A DNA stretch of 64,000 nucleotides from the NCBI GenBank assembly GCA_002221725.1, contig NJFT01000097.1, forward strand, positions 1 to 64,000, read 5' to 3'. The notes under the pieces are model-generated. The model ran no database searches and was not told where the DNA came from. It was given only the letters and a program-made list of their open reading frames with translations. The stretch is from Scedosporium boydii (Eukaryota; Ascomycota; Sordariomycetes; Microascales; Microascaceae). Of the stretch, positions 52,974-63,244 are shown one piece after another; the stretch's first letter is position 1; the number at the start of each line of letters is the position of its first letter. A program made the translations under genes and the position numbers.

Positions 52974-55643
52974 TTAAGAAGACGATTCAAAAGTACCCAT
53001 AAGCTCATCATACAAACCCTTCGCCTCTTCCTCCCCCAACCCCCTAACCTTCACCACTCCCTCAACCATAGCTGAAGTCTTCATAATTTCCTCAAACATC
53101 TCCCAAGCACTCAACCCAGGTGCCTTCACGGCAGTCCTATACAACGCGTGCAAAAAGAGACCGACCACCCGGTCCACTCCGGCGAGCAACCCGTTCTGCA
53201 AGGCGCCAAACTCCTCGGCTCGCTGCATGATTCCGTAGCTCTGCTCGCTCAGGAGCGCCGTCTCAGCCAACGACGCGACGGACACGGAGAGAATGGGTTT
53301 CCTATGTTCGATGTCAATGCCGGAGTCCGGTGGCGGACTGGGACTCTTTTCTTCCTGCCCCAGTCGCCGCTGCTGCTGCAGTTGTTCCCAGAGGATGTTT
53401 CCGAAGATCATGGAGAGGACGGCGGTATCGGGCGTGCTCTTAACGGGGATCGACGTACGCGCGCGATAGAACTCCTCGACGAGGAGGAACAGAAAACGGC
53501 GCAGGATGGCGAGTTCGCGGAGTTGTCGCCGGACGCCAGCGTTTTCTGCCGCGGCTAGGAGGACGATGAAGCCGGGGAGGGGGTACCACATGAGTGGCTG
53601 GCTCGGCGAGTGGGTTTCGTCCGTGAATGACTCGTTCAGGACGTAGGTCAAGGGCCAGAGCGGCGCCTTGGCGTCCGGCTGTGAGAAGGACTCGGAGAGT
53701 TCCTTTAGGACGGGAATAGCGTGGAGTAGATCTCTGACCGCCCAGTCGATGGCTGACACGATAGTGGCGGCGGTAGCGACGGTAGCGACGCCCGCCTTTT
53801 CCGACGCAGCAGCTACGAAGCGGGGTCGTGCTGTGAGGAGAACAGATAGCAGAACCATGGGCAAATCTCCTTCGCTAAAGCGCAGGCTAAAAATCTTGTC
53901 GAGGGCGTCGTTGATGCTCGCCTTGTTCTCGGCGGATCGCACCAGAGGAATCGCCGCGATGATCGTCTCTTTCGGATCCATAGATGATGCCGTCCTTACG
54001 GCAAAAGCGGAGCACGGGTCACAGCAAAGAGTGGAAGACAGGACGTCCGTTTCATGAAAGTTGCCCATGGCAAACGGGAACGCAAGTCGGGTGCGGCTTC
54101 CTGGGGGAGGGAAGCCAACAGTGGAGGGCGACGCCGGAACGTCTCGGAAGAGGAATGCCATTCTCATTTCTCTGCCGCCGCAAATTGGACAGTTTCCCCT
54201 GAATGCGCCCCCAGTGGATTGGAAGCCCGGAGTATACAGCAACCGGCTGATCTGAGGGTCGCGGATGCTGTCCTCCCAAGGTTTGTAGGATTCCACGTAT
54301 GGCGCGTAGTATTGAGGCCGCTCTTTGAGAGGAGCAGCGGGCGGGGTTGGCGCCGAAACACAAGATTGAGCTGATGGTGTATTGAACGCGTACTGAGGAG
54401 TGTACCGACGCGTTTGCGCAATGCTGGCGGACACGGGGCTACACAGCGCAGGACTATGGTTGAAATTCATATTTGACCACGCCGATGCACTGTCAATGAC
54501 TCCTTGACGCTCTTGAGCATGGTCTTCGTTTCTCTGAATTTCCCTCACGAACTGCTTCATGTTATCCAGATATGCCTGGCGCAGTTTCTGTCTCGATTGC
54601 TCCGGCGGCGATCTTCCCCTTCGGAGCAAGTCAATCACCTCAGTAAAAATGCTCCGAGCTCTGTGGCGTAGGTCATCCCGAGGCCTTTGGAGTGGGTCGT
54701 CGACGGTGATGGCTTGCTGCTGAATCCAGTGCTGGAATGCGCCTTGCTGGTTCCGGGTTCTTGAAGTCATTACTACGGTCGAGATGTTATCTTCGTTGGC
54801 GAGGATGGACGAGACTTTTTCCCGCGAGAGCCGGTTGCTAAACAAGTCGTCGAGATTGATGACCAGGTCGCCCTGGAGCGCGACCTCATTGGCGTTGAGT
54901 TTCTGACGAGGTGGGAGCTGTATATTGACAAAGTCGGAGGGGTTTACCAGGGGCAGAGAGTCCCATTTAGAGGATTTGTCAAAGACGGGAGGCGGCTGGC
55001 CCTTGAGAAGATTCTTGAAAGCACCTCTGGTCTGGAAGAGCCGGATCTCACCACTGTCGGTATTGCAAAACAGAAAGGCGCAGTTAGGGACGACGGCGAA
55101 GACGCTGATTCCAACAGAGATGTCGCATCCACCCGGACCATCAGCCGGGTCCCCGAAAATGACGATAACACAGTTTGTCCCGTGGACGCCCTTCTCCGCA
55201 AGGTTCGTGGCAAATTCCGCCCTCGCCATGTCGGTGATGAGCCCGTCCGTCATCAGGAACCATAGATCCGAGTCGAGAATAGCATCCCTGCAGGGCCTGC
55301 TCTTGAGGAGCACTCCAGGATCCGTGCCTCCCTCGGATTCAAGCGTATTCACCTGAGATACGCCACGGATGCGGTATGTGGTATTGTCCCAGGGCAGGAT
55401 CTTTGCGTCGAAGCGGGGACGTGGATTAATGAGCTCTGACATGGCAGTTATGAAGCGCTTTTCCGCGAGGAGCGTCGGGCCCATGGTGCTTAATGATACA
55501 TCAACTGCGAAGGCAACTTTGGCCTGGGGAAATGGGTTCCCCTGCTGTTGCGAAGATGTTGCCGTCCATTCTGCTGCCGATTCCGAAGGAGTCGACGGCG
55601 TCGGAGGGGTGTTAATCCCTTGGGATGAGCTGGCCGGTGGCAT
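52974..55643 (-). CDS. von Willebrand A-domain protein with cysteine cluster
   Basis: One exon, 889 residues, A at -3 before the ATG. Residues about 42-200 form a vWA domain: MIDAS-like DVSLS at 48-52, Thr107 in EGGTDP, and Asp133 in LMTDG, the three elements that coordinate a metal ion. No signal peptide precedes it, so an intracellular role is likely. Residues 331-390 look helical and charged. A cysteine group, Cys485-x2-Cys488 (NCPICGG) and Cys540/541/544 (LCCDPC), may bind zinc. The C-terminal half (about 550-889) is mainly helical with a probable helical-bundle character. I recall similar uncharacterised proteins in other ascomycetes but no assigned function. It ends 104 bases from the convergent CorA-like gene. 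Confidence 0.85.
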   Translation of the reverse strand: MPPASSSQGINTPPTPSTPSESAAEWTATSSQQQGNPFPQAKVAFAVDVSLSTMGPTLLAEKRFITAMSELINPRPRFDAKILPWDNTTYRIRGVSQVNTLESEGGTDPGVLLKSRPCRDAILDSDLWFLMTDGLITDMARAEFATNLAEKGVHGTNCVIVIFGDPADGPGGCDISVGISVFAVVPNCAFLFCNTDSGEIRLFQTRGAFKNLLKGQPPPVFDKSSKWDSLPLVNPSDFVNIQLPPRQKLNANEVALQGDLVINLDDLFSNRLSREKVSSILANEDNISTVVMTSRTRNQQGAFQHWIQQQAITVDDPLQRPRDDLRHRARSIFTEVIDLLRRGRSPPEQSRQKLRQAYLDNMKQFVREIQRNEDHAQERQGVIDSASAWSNMNFNHSPALCSPVSASIAQTRRYTPQYAFNTPSAQSCVSAPTPPAAPLKERPQYYAPYVESYKPWEDSIRDPQISRLLYTPGFQSTGGAFRGNCPICGGREMRMAFLFRDVPASPSTVGFPPPGSRTRLAFPFAMGNFHETDVLSSTLCCDPCSAFAVRTASSMDPKETIIAAIPLVRSAENKASINDALDKIFSLRFSEGDLPMVLLSVLLTARPRFVAAASEKAGVATVATAATIVSAIDWAVRDLLHAIPVLKELSESFSQPDAKAPLWPLTYVLNESFTDETHSPSQPLMWYPLPGFIVLLAAAENAGVRRQLRELAILRRFLFLLVEEFYRARTSIPVKSTPDTAVLSMIFGNILWEQLQQQRRLGQEEKSPSPPPDSGIDIEHRKPILSVSVASLAETALLSEQSYGIMQRAEEFGALQNGLLAGVDRVVGLFLHALYRTAVKAPGLSAWEMFEEIMKTSAMVEGVVKVRGLGEEEAKGLYDELMGTFESSS

Positions 55644-57169
55644 GTTCTGTGCACCTCGACGTCAGCTTCAATCACTCCAACATCGATCGCCAGTCAGTAT
55701 AATATATTACATACCTTCGTCCTTCCTCTGTACTTTTCGAAAACACGATACATCTTGTTTGATCTTTGGTCATTGACACGATATATATCCCAAAATTTGG
55801 CTTTTAATTCCATTAAACTGTTGCCTCCCGGTCAGAGACTAAATCTGTCCTTTATTCTCTGTTTCTCAACCAGGCAGCCAATTCACCTCTTTTCAATGTG
55901 GAAGCCTGGCCTGTAGCAGGTTTCCGATGACGCTGCGCCCCCACCACCAAACGTTGGTTCGCCTCGCCTTTTTTTCCAGTTCTTTGTCGGAATCATCATG
56001 CAGAGTGATACGGGTGGAATGTGTGATTGGTTCACAAAATAGGAAATAGGAGTTAAGAAACAAGTCGCGATGAAGCCAGCTTGGAGCATCGGCAGGGCCT
56101 CCGTCGCAATCGGGAACGGAGTGTTCTCTCTTCGATGGGCCGAAAAGATGATCCCAGCAGTCGGTGCTTGTTCTGCAGGGTCGACGGGTTTCCACCAACG
56201 CGGCGTATTGAGAGACAGCACAGGACAAGGCGAACAGCGTCCCTCATCCCTCACCCTTAGATCTCGGAGGCTAGTAGTAGAGTGAGGTCGATGCGTGATA
56301 CGGAGTGGAGTGGTCGTGTCCCTCTAAGACACAACAACTCGGGTCTGGCTTTTGCTCAGATGCAGCAACACGTAAAGTCCATCTGACTGATAAATTCTCT
56401 AAGGATAGTATTAGACATTATGAGTACTACCTAACTTCATTCTCACCTCTCTCTGACCGGTAGTTTAGCGATGTGATCATTGATTCTTGGCTCCTTCCCA
56501 CGTTCTATGTTCCTGGTTCCTGGACATGTTCCGCATTCTACCGTCGCAACTTCCTTCCTTTGACGCCGTCTAGTTCCTTCCGTAGACTCCACCTGGCCTA
56601 TACAGTTGTTCCTGGCTTCCTCGCTCCAGTTCACCTTCCCTCCAGAACCATGGGCCTCTATCGCTTGATCGATACCTTCCGTTCTGCCTCGGTCGTTCCT
56701 ACAAAATCTACTTGACCAATGTATTTCTAGTTGCCTCGCCCCTGCCGTCACTGTATCCAACCCTGTCCCTGTATTCGTACCCGTACCTGACCTTGTACCT
56801 GCACCTTTCCTTTGCACCCTCCGATTCATCCATTTGTACTTTATACTCCGTCCGTGTACGAAATATCTGAAGCATCTACACCCTTCAAAATTCAGCCCTT
56901 TAAAATTCAGCCCTTCAACATCCCCTAGCGCGAGGGCAGTTCGCGCGAGGCTAACGGCTTAAATCAATGCCGAACCCCCCGCTGGCGACTTCATTCTAGT
57001 TGCGGTCTCAGTTTCATCTCCACCGCCCGCTCATCCACTAGAAGCCCAGAAGCCACGGTCTTCCTTCTTATGCTCTACTCAGCCGTCCCAAAGGTGCTGT
57101 CCAGTTACCAGTTCCAAGTTAGCCAAGCATCCATCGCTGAAGAATGATTCTGCAAAAGAACTTACCCAA
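55644..57169. other. Intergenic, promoter side of the vWA gene
   Basis: Contains direct repeats of the type (A)AAATTCAGCCCTT at 56885-56920 and degenerate CCTGTACCTG units near 56740-56812. No gene is supported. Confidence 0.5.
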
Positions 57170-58543
57170 CTACCCCTCCAGGCTTCTTTGAAAGACGTAG
57201 GCAAGGAGGTGCTTGAGAACCTCATTGCCTAGAGTCTCCACTGCTTCCTCGTGGTCCTCAGAAGCGATAGAAGACGAAGACCCGAGCCCATCGGATTCCA
57301 TCAAGCGCTGATCGGCGAGGAGCCTTTTCGTGGCTTCGTATCCCTGCACCTTCCAGAACTCCTTCACCAAGGAAATGAGCCGGGATACCTGAGGCGGGAG
57401 ATGCGGGTCAAGGATCGGAACATAAGCCCCAAACACTATGTTCCAGATGGCTCTCCAGTGCGCTGTAGCACTCAGGTCTCCGGGTATCGTCGACAACAGA
57501 AGCTTCTGCTCCTGGCTAATACCGTGGAATTCGACAATATCTTTCTTCTCACACGTCCGCTTTAGGATATGGACCTCCCTCTGCGAAGCAAGCGGGAAAG
57601 TGTCGAAGCACACTGGACAGTAGAGCGGTTGCGTGTGAACCTGGCCGATGTGGCGCTTCACGTCTGAGACTCTCTCGGCGAGCCCGTCGACGAGGCAGTT
57701 GAGGTGATTTTGGGGATCGCTCAGAAGGAAAGGACAGACAAATGGGAGACATGTCTGTATGTTTGCGCCATCTTTTAGCCAGGCATTTCTAAGCCACTGC
57801 ATGCATGAAGCCCGAGCTTGCTCGTACACCGGCTGGAAGATATCACTCCAAGATCGACAGCTAGGAGCTATGCTGGAGTTCTCCACTGCTTTCGTAGGTG
57901 CATGCAGATGCAGTTCATCGTAATCATGGAGACTGATGGTTCTCACGGCGTCCAAAGAACGCCTGGCGTCGGGGCGAACGTTCCAGTCTTGGGTTTCTCT
58001 ACCCGATAACATATGAAGGCGAGCGTTCCACGGAGGCATGGACATTCGCCTGGGAGGAGTACAGGTTCGGTAGTTGTAGTATCGAGGACCTGCGCTGGCC
58101 CCGAGTCGATAATACCCCTGCATGACATGATGATGATGCCGATGGGTACCTCGATGGGGAGATGGAGAAGCTGACCTCGAGACTCTTTCGAACAGCAACG
58201 GTGGGCTTGCGTACTGCCTGCCCGCTCCTGACTTGTCGTTCTGTGTCCGGAGGAAGGTATGGGATCGCGCGGCTTTGGCGCCTGGCGTGTCGGCTCGGCT
58301 GATTTTGTGAACGAGTGGCCAGGAACGAGTCTCCCGAACGCCGCCGCCGCCACCGCCGCCTTCATCAGGATTGCGGTAGGAGACACCGTCCATTTGGCCA
58401 CCGCGGGTATCCATCTTGCAGTCTGTTTGGTGGTGTTGATGATGTTGCGGTGTTGTTTTGGATGCGGAGCCACTTGTTCTCAATGAGAGCATGCTCTCGA
58501 ACTGACGGGAAAGGCCATCTCTGTCATCATAGGGAGCCCGCAT
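57170..58543 (-). CDS. Atypical zinc-finger protein, paralogue 4
   Basis: One exon, 457 residues, strong start context (ATCACAATG). The N-terminal 230 residues are Ser/Arg/His-rich with a Gly run (62-68) and appear disordered. The zinc module is Cys270, Cys283, His298, His303, Cys309, Cys312, His325, Cys331, reading PFVCPFLLSDPQNHLNC and LYCPVCFDTF; it is followed by FHGISQEQKLLLSTI and HWRAIWNIVFGAYVP, as in the other paralogues, and by a helical C-terminus that ends HLLAYVFQRSLEG. This is the shortest of the four and lies about 11 kb from the nearest other copy. Binding partner unknown. Confidence 0.87.
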   Translation of the reverse strand: MRAPYDDRDGLSRQFESMLSLRTSGSASKTTPQHHQHHQTDCKMDTRGGQMDGVSYRNPDEGGGGGGGVRETRSWPLVHKISRADTPGAKAARSHTFLRTQNDKSGAGRQYASPPLLFERVSRSASPSPHRGTHRHHHHVMQGYYRLGASAGPRYYNYRTCTPPRRMSMPPWNARLHMLSGRETQDWNVRPDARRSLDAVRTISLHDYDELHLHAPTKAVENSSIAPSCRSWSDIFQPVYEQARASCMQWLRNAWLKDGANIQTCLPFVCPFLLSDPQNHLNCLVDGLAERVSDVKRHIGQVHTQPLYCPVCFDTFPLASQREVHILKRTCEKKDIVEFHGISQEQKLLLSTIPGDLSATAHWRAIWNIVFGAYVPILDPHLPPQVSRLISLVKEFWKVQGYEATKRLLADQRLMESDGLGSSSSIASEDHEEAVETLGNEVLKHLLAYVFQRSLEG

Positions 58544-61500
58544 TGTGATGAGTTTCTTGGGGATGATAATTGGTTGAGATCGGCAAAGCTAATAACAGGA
58601 AGGATGGCGAGATTGATGGCGAAATATTCCTCTGAGATCGACAAGACAACTTACATGGACACCTCTTATATCAAGACTAAGAGGCAGACGTGAATAAGGC
58701 TCCCGGACCGTCTTGGTCTCAGGAACGCGTCTCAAGACCCCGCCCGGCCCACGCTGAGACCCCGAGACTATTTGAGCACACTTTCTCCAACTCTTTGTAG
58801 ATGATGGACGATTCTGATGCCAAATTTTACACTTTGATCATGGCTTGCCAGGCACACCCAGCAGAGCAGGCCGCCGTCAAGCCGACCTCTAACTACTCTG
58901 CACACCCCTGCAAGCTCTGCAGCCCTGAGTTGTCATGGAACGGTTGGTGATTGGTCACGATTCGGATCCTGCGGCACAGCATCACGCCGCCCTTTTTTGT
59001 CTTTGCACAACTGCGCAGGCCCATCTTGGACGAGACGTCGGCGACCGACCGCTAAGCGAGCCTTGTCAATCCTTCAGAAAGCTGAACACAATTGTTCGCT
59101 TTTCTTGTTCGCGACCTGTGACCCGAGACATACGATAACTAATGGCGATGACGCTTATTTTTATAATGTTCTGATCATTTCCCCGATCCGTATCATACCA
59201 TTGCCCGGTTCGTATTCCCTCTTGTCCTCTTTACCCACCATCTTCTTGTCCTATTCTCCATCTTATCTCACGGGTGTCGTTGTCGTTGGAGCTGATGGCA
59301 CGAACTACCCGCGAGGGTATCATGGAATTCTTGCGCAGCCAATGATTCCACGACTGTTAAATGCACAAGCATCAACCACTTCGCGCTTTAATTCACTGGA
59401 TTCATCTTATGCTTTACCCCTCTCTGCTTCTGCCTTCGCGATGCCCGATTTTACTGCGCTTTCTCTTGGCGCAAGGGCTCTGTAGCCAAAGACTGCCTGC
59501 TGCCTCGCTTGCGGATCCGCATCTTGAGATGCATCAAGACCAGTAAGCGTCCTTGCCCTTTCTCAACAAAAAAGGTTGGGACGCCTTATATTTTCTACAG
59601 AGCATCCTATAGTTTCACATTGGTGCTTCTCTCATTTTCGTCGTTCCATCCACTTGCGCGGACTTTATCGCCAAATCCAAGAGATAGGTGGGAAACACTT
59701 GTTGTCCTGCACGTGGGCTCGACTCTTTAACACCACCCCCTTTCCTTCATGGCCCTCTTGCGCCTAGACCGTCGAGACCAGCAGATGGTCAAGCCATCGT
59801 GTGCCTTATCCCCGCACACTGCTCTGCCAACCCACGAATTCGAAGATTTCCCTTCAAACTTCCATTTGATGTAGGGTGCAGAATATTGGGGCGGAAGCTA
59901 AACCTGGGTGGGCCCGCAGCCCTCCTCTTCGGGGTAGCACGGGCCGGGGGGGCCTGCACCGGGCACCTTTGCTGTGCAGTTTTGCACTCGCTTGCCTCGG
60001 GTCCGTCCTCGAGCGCTGCTCAGTGAAACTAAATACTGAAAGGTCGGAGTACAAGCGATGGATGATGCATGAGGCTAATGCGCCGTAGGGCTCTCTGCCA
60101 TCTTCACCAGACAGACATGTCCTCAATCCCCCCATTCCGTGTAATTGAAAAGCCCTATACCGGCAGAGTGGATGAAATTACATTTACGAGATGGTGTTGA
60201 CTGCAAACCTCATCCATCCAAGTGTGGGTGGGTTGACGACACAAGGCTCTCCCATCAGACGAAGCTCGCGGGGTTCCGGGGTATCCTTGTTCTCCGCGGC
60301 TGCGAGGATGTAGATGTATCAGACGAGGGAAAACGGGGGGAGGTGCCTAACAGAAGTTCCCTAGGCTTAGAGGAGTGGGTAGAAGCAACAGAGAATCGTT
60401 CTCCGATTTCCCTTTTAGTTCATTTTATTGATTTCACTCTCTGAGGGTTGTCTTCGGAAAGTACCGAAGGCACAGTTGCGTAGTTCGCAACGTGGTAAAC
60501 TTTCCTATTTTTTAAGTTCTTGGCTTCTTTCTGGGATGGTGTGTGAAGTCTTGCCTAGATGTCATGCGCCCGCCCTATTTTGGGGAGGTGTCGTGGAACC
60601 GTACAAGTGCGCGTTAGAATTCGATATTGCGGCTGAACGGCTTGGATGTGGCTTGGTGGGGAGGGCGTTGCAGGCTTCAACCTTGGCCTTTGATGGTAAG
60701 ACCTCGCATTGTGCACAGGGTGGTTTCGTCATCTTCATCCTTTCTTGGGGGGTTCTCGTGATGGGGAGGGTCTCGGATCACGATGGATTTCCATCCAGGC
60801 TTGGGGGAGGAGTTATGGCGGGTAGGGGCTTGTGCCTCTCTTCGGCAGGGAGGCTGAGGTTCGCGATTCTGGAGCATGGCGTCTTGGCTGGTTGCTATTT
60901 TAATCCATCTTACCACCAGGGGTTTTTTTTTTCTGGGTTTATGTCGTCGTCAGTCTACATTCCTCACCGAGGACGCGTTCTCCCTGACTGAGCTGAACTG
61001 GACAGGTTGCGTTGGAGGGTGTTGAGAGAGAAAGGGCTATGAGATTCGTGTGTCATTCCGGAGGAGGGAGGTTTCCGAGTGTCCCTGGTGGACTTTTTGT
61101 CGGTGGAGGATAAGGGAAGGTTGGAAACTTCTAGCTGATCCATTGGGCAGGGTACGATGCCTGTGTCGATGTAAGATCTACGAGGGGCCACCGGGCACCT
61201 AGCAGAGAAGAAAAGGAAGACTCGATTTAATCATTCGGTTGATAATACCTAGGCTTGCAGAACCCTTGCCCGCTTCTCGTTTCCAATGTCGAAAGTCCCT
61301 ACTCGTGCCTAGCATACATACACCCACTTACAAGCGCAGTTGGTTACGAAGGGCAGACTTGGAATGATACGGAGAACGGACTGATCCGTACAATTGTACA
61401 GGAAGTTCGAAAGGATGGCATTGCATCGTCAGATGGACGACATCTGGATAGAGGGCCAAGTAGCTAAACTAGGAGGAGATGTGGGCCTATCTCTCTTCTC

Positions 61501-62146
61501 TATTCTTTGCCTCATCTCAACTCTTTCCACCCACAAGAAAAGGCCCCTGAGTGCTAGCGAAGGAGGGCTCTCTAAATCCCCCGGAGCATCCTTTGGGCCA
61601 TGGGACACGCCTGTCTGTGGGCGCCTTGGCTTTACTTATTCGACAATAGAGACACTTGCTGGAAGCATTAACCACGGTGCTGTAAGAGCCCATGGTAAGA
61701 GCGTGTTCCTGTCAGACGTTGACTTGCTTCCGTGATGTTTCCCAAGCTCAGAACAAAGGGAGGCTTTCTAGAAACGATTCAATTCTTGTTTTGCAGCGAC
61801 TCCAAACTTTTGCCAGCCTCCAGTCTATCCCATATCTTCATGAAAACAAAGAAGAAGGAAAAGAAAAAAAAATAATAAGATACAAACCCGAATCAAAGAA
61901 AGAATCCAGAGAACTGCAGTACAGAACTGTCTCGCCCAGCGGACAGGTAATAGAACCCAATTTAAACCCTGACGCCCACCGGAGCACCCCTACCCTTCCG
62001 AGTTACCCAGGAGTGTTTTACAACGCCAATGGTCGTCTTGAAGAATCAGTGGGAAATGAAGGAGAGCAAGCGGTGGAGAGAAGCAGCATAAAGACTCTTT
62101 GCCAGAGAGACATGCCCGATCAAATGTATCGTCCCTTTTTTTCCCC
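58544..62146. other. Intergenic 3.6 kb
   Basis: Frames such as 58997-59485, 60428-60991 and 61692-62243 begin at non-ATG codons and show no family features. No gene, tRNA or mobile element is supported. Confidence 0.5.
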
Positions 62147-63244
62147 TCACGACGTAATCATGTTCAGTTTATATCTCGGGTCGGGCTGGCTCAACACAGC
62201 CTGGATCGCCCTCTCATCAAACACCCTCTCAAAAATCTCATAATCCGTCGGGACCGATCCTCCCCCTATCGCAGAACCTGCAGAGGAGCTCCCACTACTC
62301 GAGGATGACGACGATGATTTCCCTCTGCTTTTGGAGCTTCCAGCACCGCTACCGCTACCGCTACCGCTACTTCCCTTGCTCTTCTTGGCGATGTCATCTA
62401 GGATGAGCCTCATGGTGCTCTGCCTCTTATCCTCGAACACAAACGCCGCAAAGACGAACTGGCCCCTCAAGTCCGGATCATAAAGGAACACTTCCCTCCA
62501 CAGCTCGGCCATCTCCTGCGGGGGGTTCCGACACCCGTTGCCCAGGCCAAAGTCCCCGATAACTACGTACCGGTAGCCGTTGTACAGGCAGATGCGCAGA
62601 GCGGCGCGGAGCTTCACCTTGACGAGGTCGCGTTCCTGCTCGAAGGAGTACTTGGTCCCCGAGTGGCTCAGCTTCGGCCAGCGCGTGGGGACGATGGACA
62701 CGACGGGGGTAGCAGCCCACTGGTCTTCCTTGAGGCGTTCGTAGCGATCGTGCAGTCCGCGAAAGACGACGACGTAGTTGGACATGATGCCCCCTTCGCA
62801 AGGGATGGGGTAGTTGCTATCGACGATAGACCCGGGTCCCGGCGTGGCCAGGGCCGCCGACAGGGTACTCCGGCGGCAGAGCCGTTCCTCGTAGCCCACT
62901 ACACCTGTTTCCCAGTCCCCTCCAGGCCGCTTCTCGTTCGCGGCGCAGATGAAAGGCACGCTGACGGACTCGCCCGTGCGCGCCGTTTCGGTGCGGGCCA
63001 TGTGCAGGGCGAAGTCCACGGGGTCGCCCGTCGTGACGTGGAAGGTGGGCGGCGAGGGGAAGTTGGATACGCAGCGGGGGATGGAGAGTTGTTGGAGGGG
63101 CTGGTGGTAGAGGTAGGAGACGGTGGGCCAGCAGGAGCCGTAGGTCTTTTTGATGTGGGGGATGTACTGCTTTTTGGTCTCGGCTGCTACCTCGGAGGCT
63201 TTGGGTTTGGAGGACTTGCCGGACTTGGAGGCTGAGGGAGCCAT
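62147..63244 (-). CDS. Microbial-type PARG-like protein (macrodomain-related)
   Basis: One exon, 365 residues, start AAGATGG. Basic Ser/Lys-rich N-terminus, then residues 25-285 match fungal members of the microbial-type poly(ADP-ribose) glycohydrolase family (TIGR02452-like): FICAANEKRPGGDWETG, GYEERLCRRSTLS (residues 117-129), YPIPCEGGIMS, and a C-terminal glycine loop VVIGDFGLGNGCRNPP (about 228-242). These loops form the ADP-ribose pocket in the family. The usual GGG...QEE signature is here PGGD...YEE, with Glu119/Glu120 as candidate catalytic residues, so activity is plausible but not assured. A Gly/Ser/Lys low-complexity segment (290-330) interrupts before the conserved C-terminal helix (TDYEIFERVFDERAI). 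Likely role: removing or sensing ADP-ribose; localisation unknown. Confidence 0.85.
   Translation of the reverse strand: MAPSASKSGKSSKPKASEVAAETKKQYIPHIKKTYGSCWPTVSYLYHQPLQQLSIPRCVSNFPSPPTFHVTTGDPVDFALHMARTETARTGESVSVPFICAANEKRPGGDWETGVVGYEERLCRRSTLSAALATPGPGSIVDSNYPIPCEGGIMSNYVVVFRGLHDRYERLKEDQWAATPVVSIVPTRWPKLSHSGTKYSFEQERDLVKVKLRAALRICLYNGYRYVVIGDFGLGNGCRNPPQEMAELWREVFLYDPDLRGQFVFAAFVFEDKRQSTMRLILDDIAKKSKGSSGSGSGSGAGSSKSRGKSSSSSSSSGSSSAGSAIGGGSVPTDYEIFERVFDERAIQAVLSQPDPRYKLNMITS

Noticed and set aside
60428..60991. 187-residue plus-strand frame
   Set aside because: Starts at a non-ATG codon, no family pattern or splice context; treated as chance.
62663..63235. 190-residue plus-strand frame
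   Set aside because: Antisense to the PARG-like gene.
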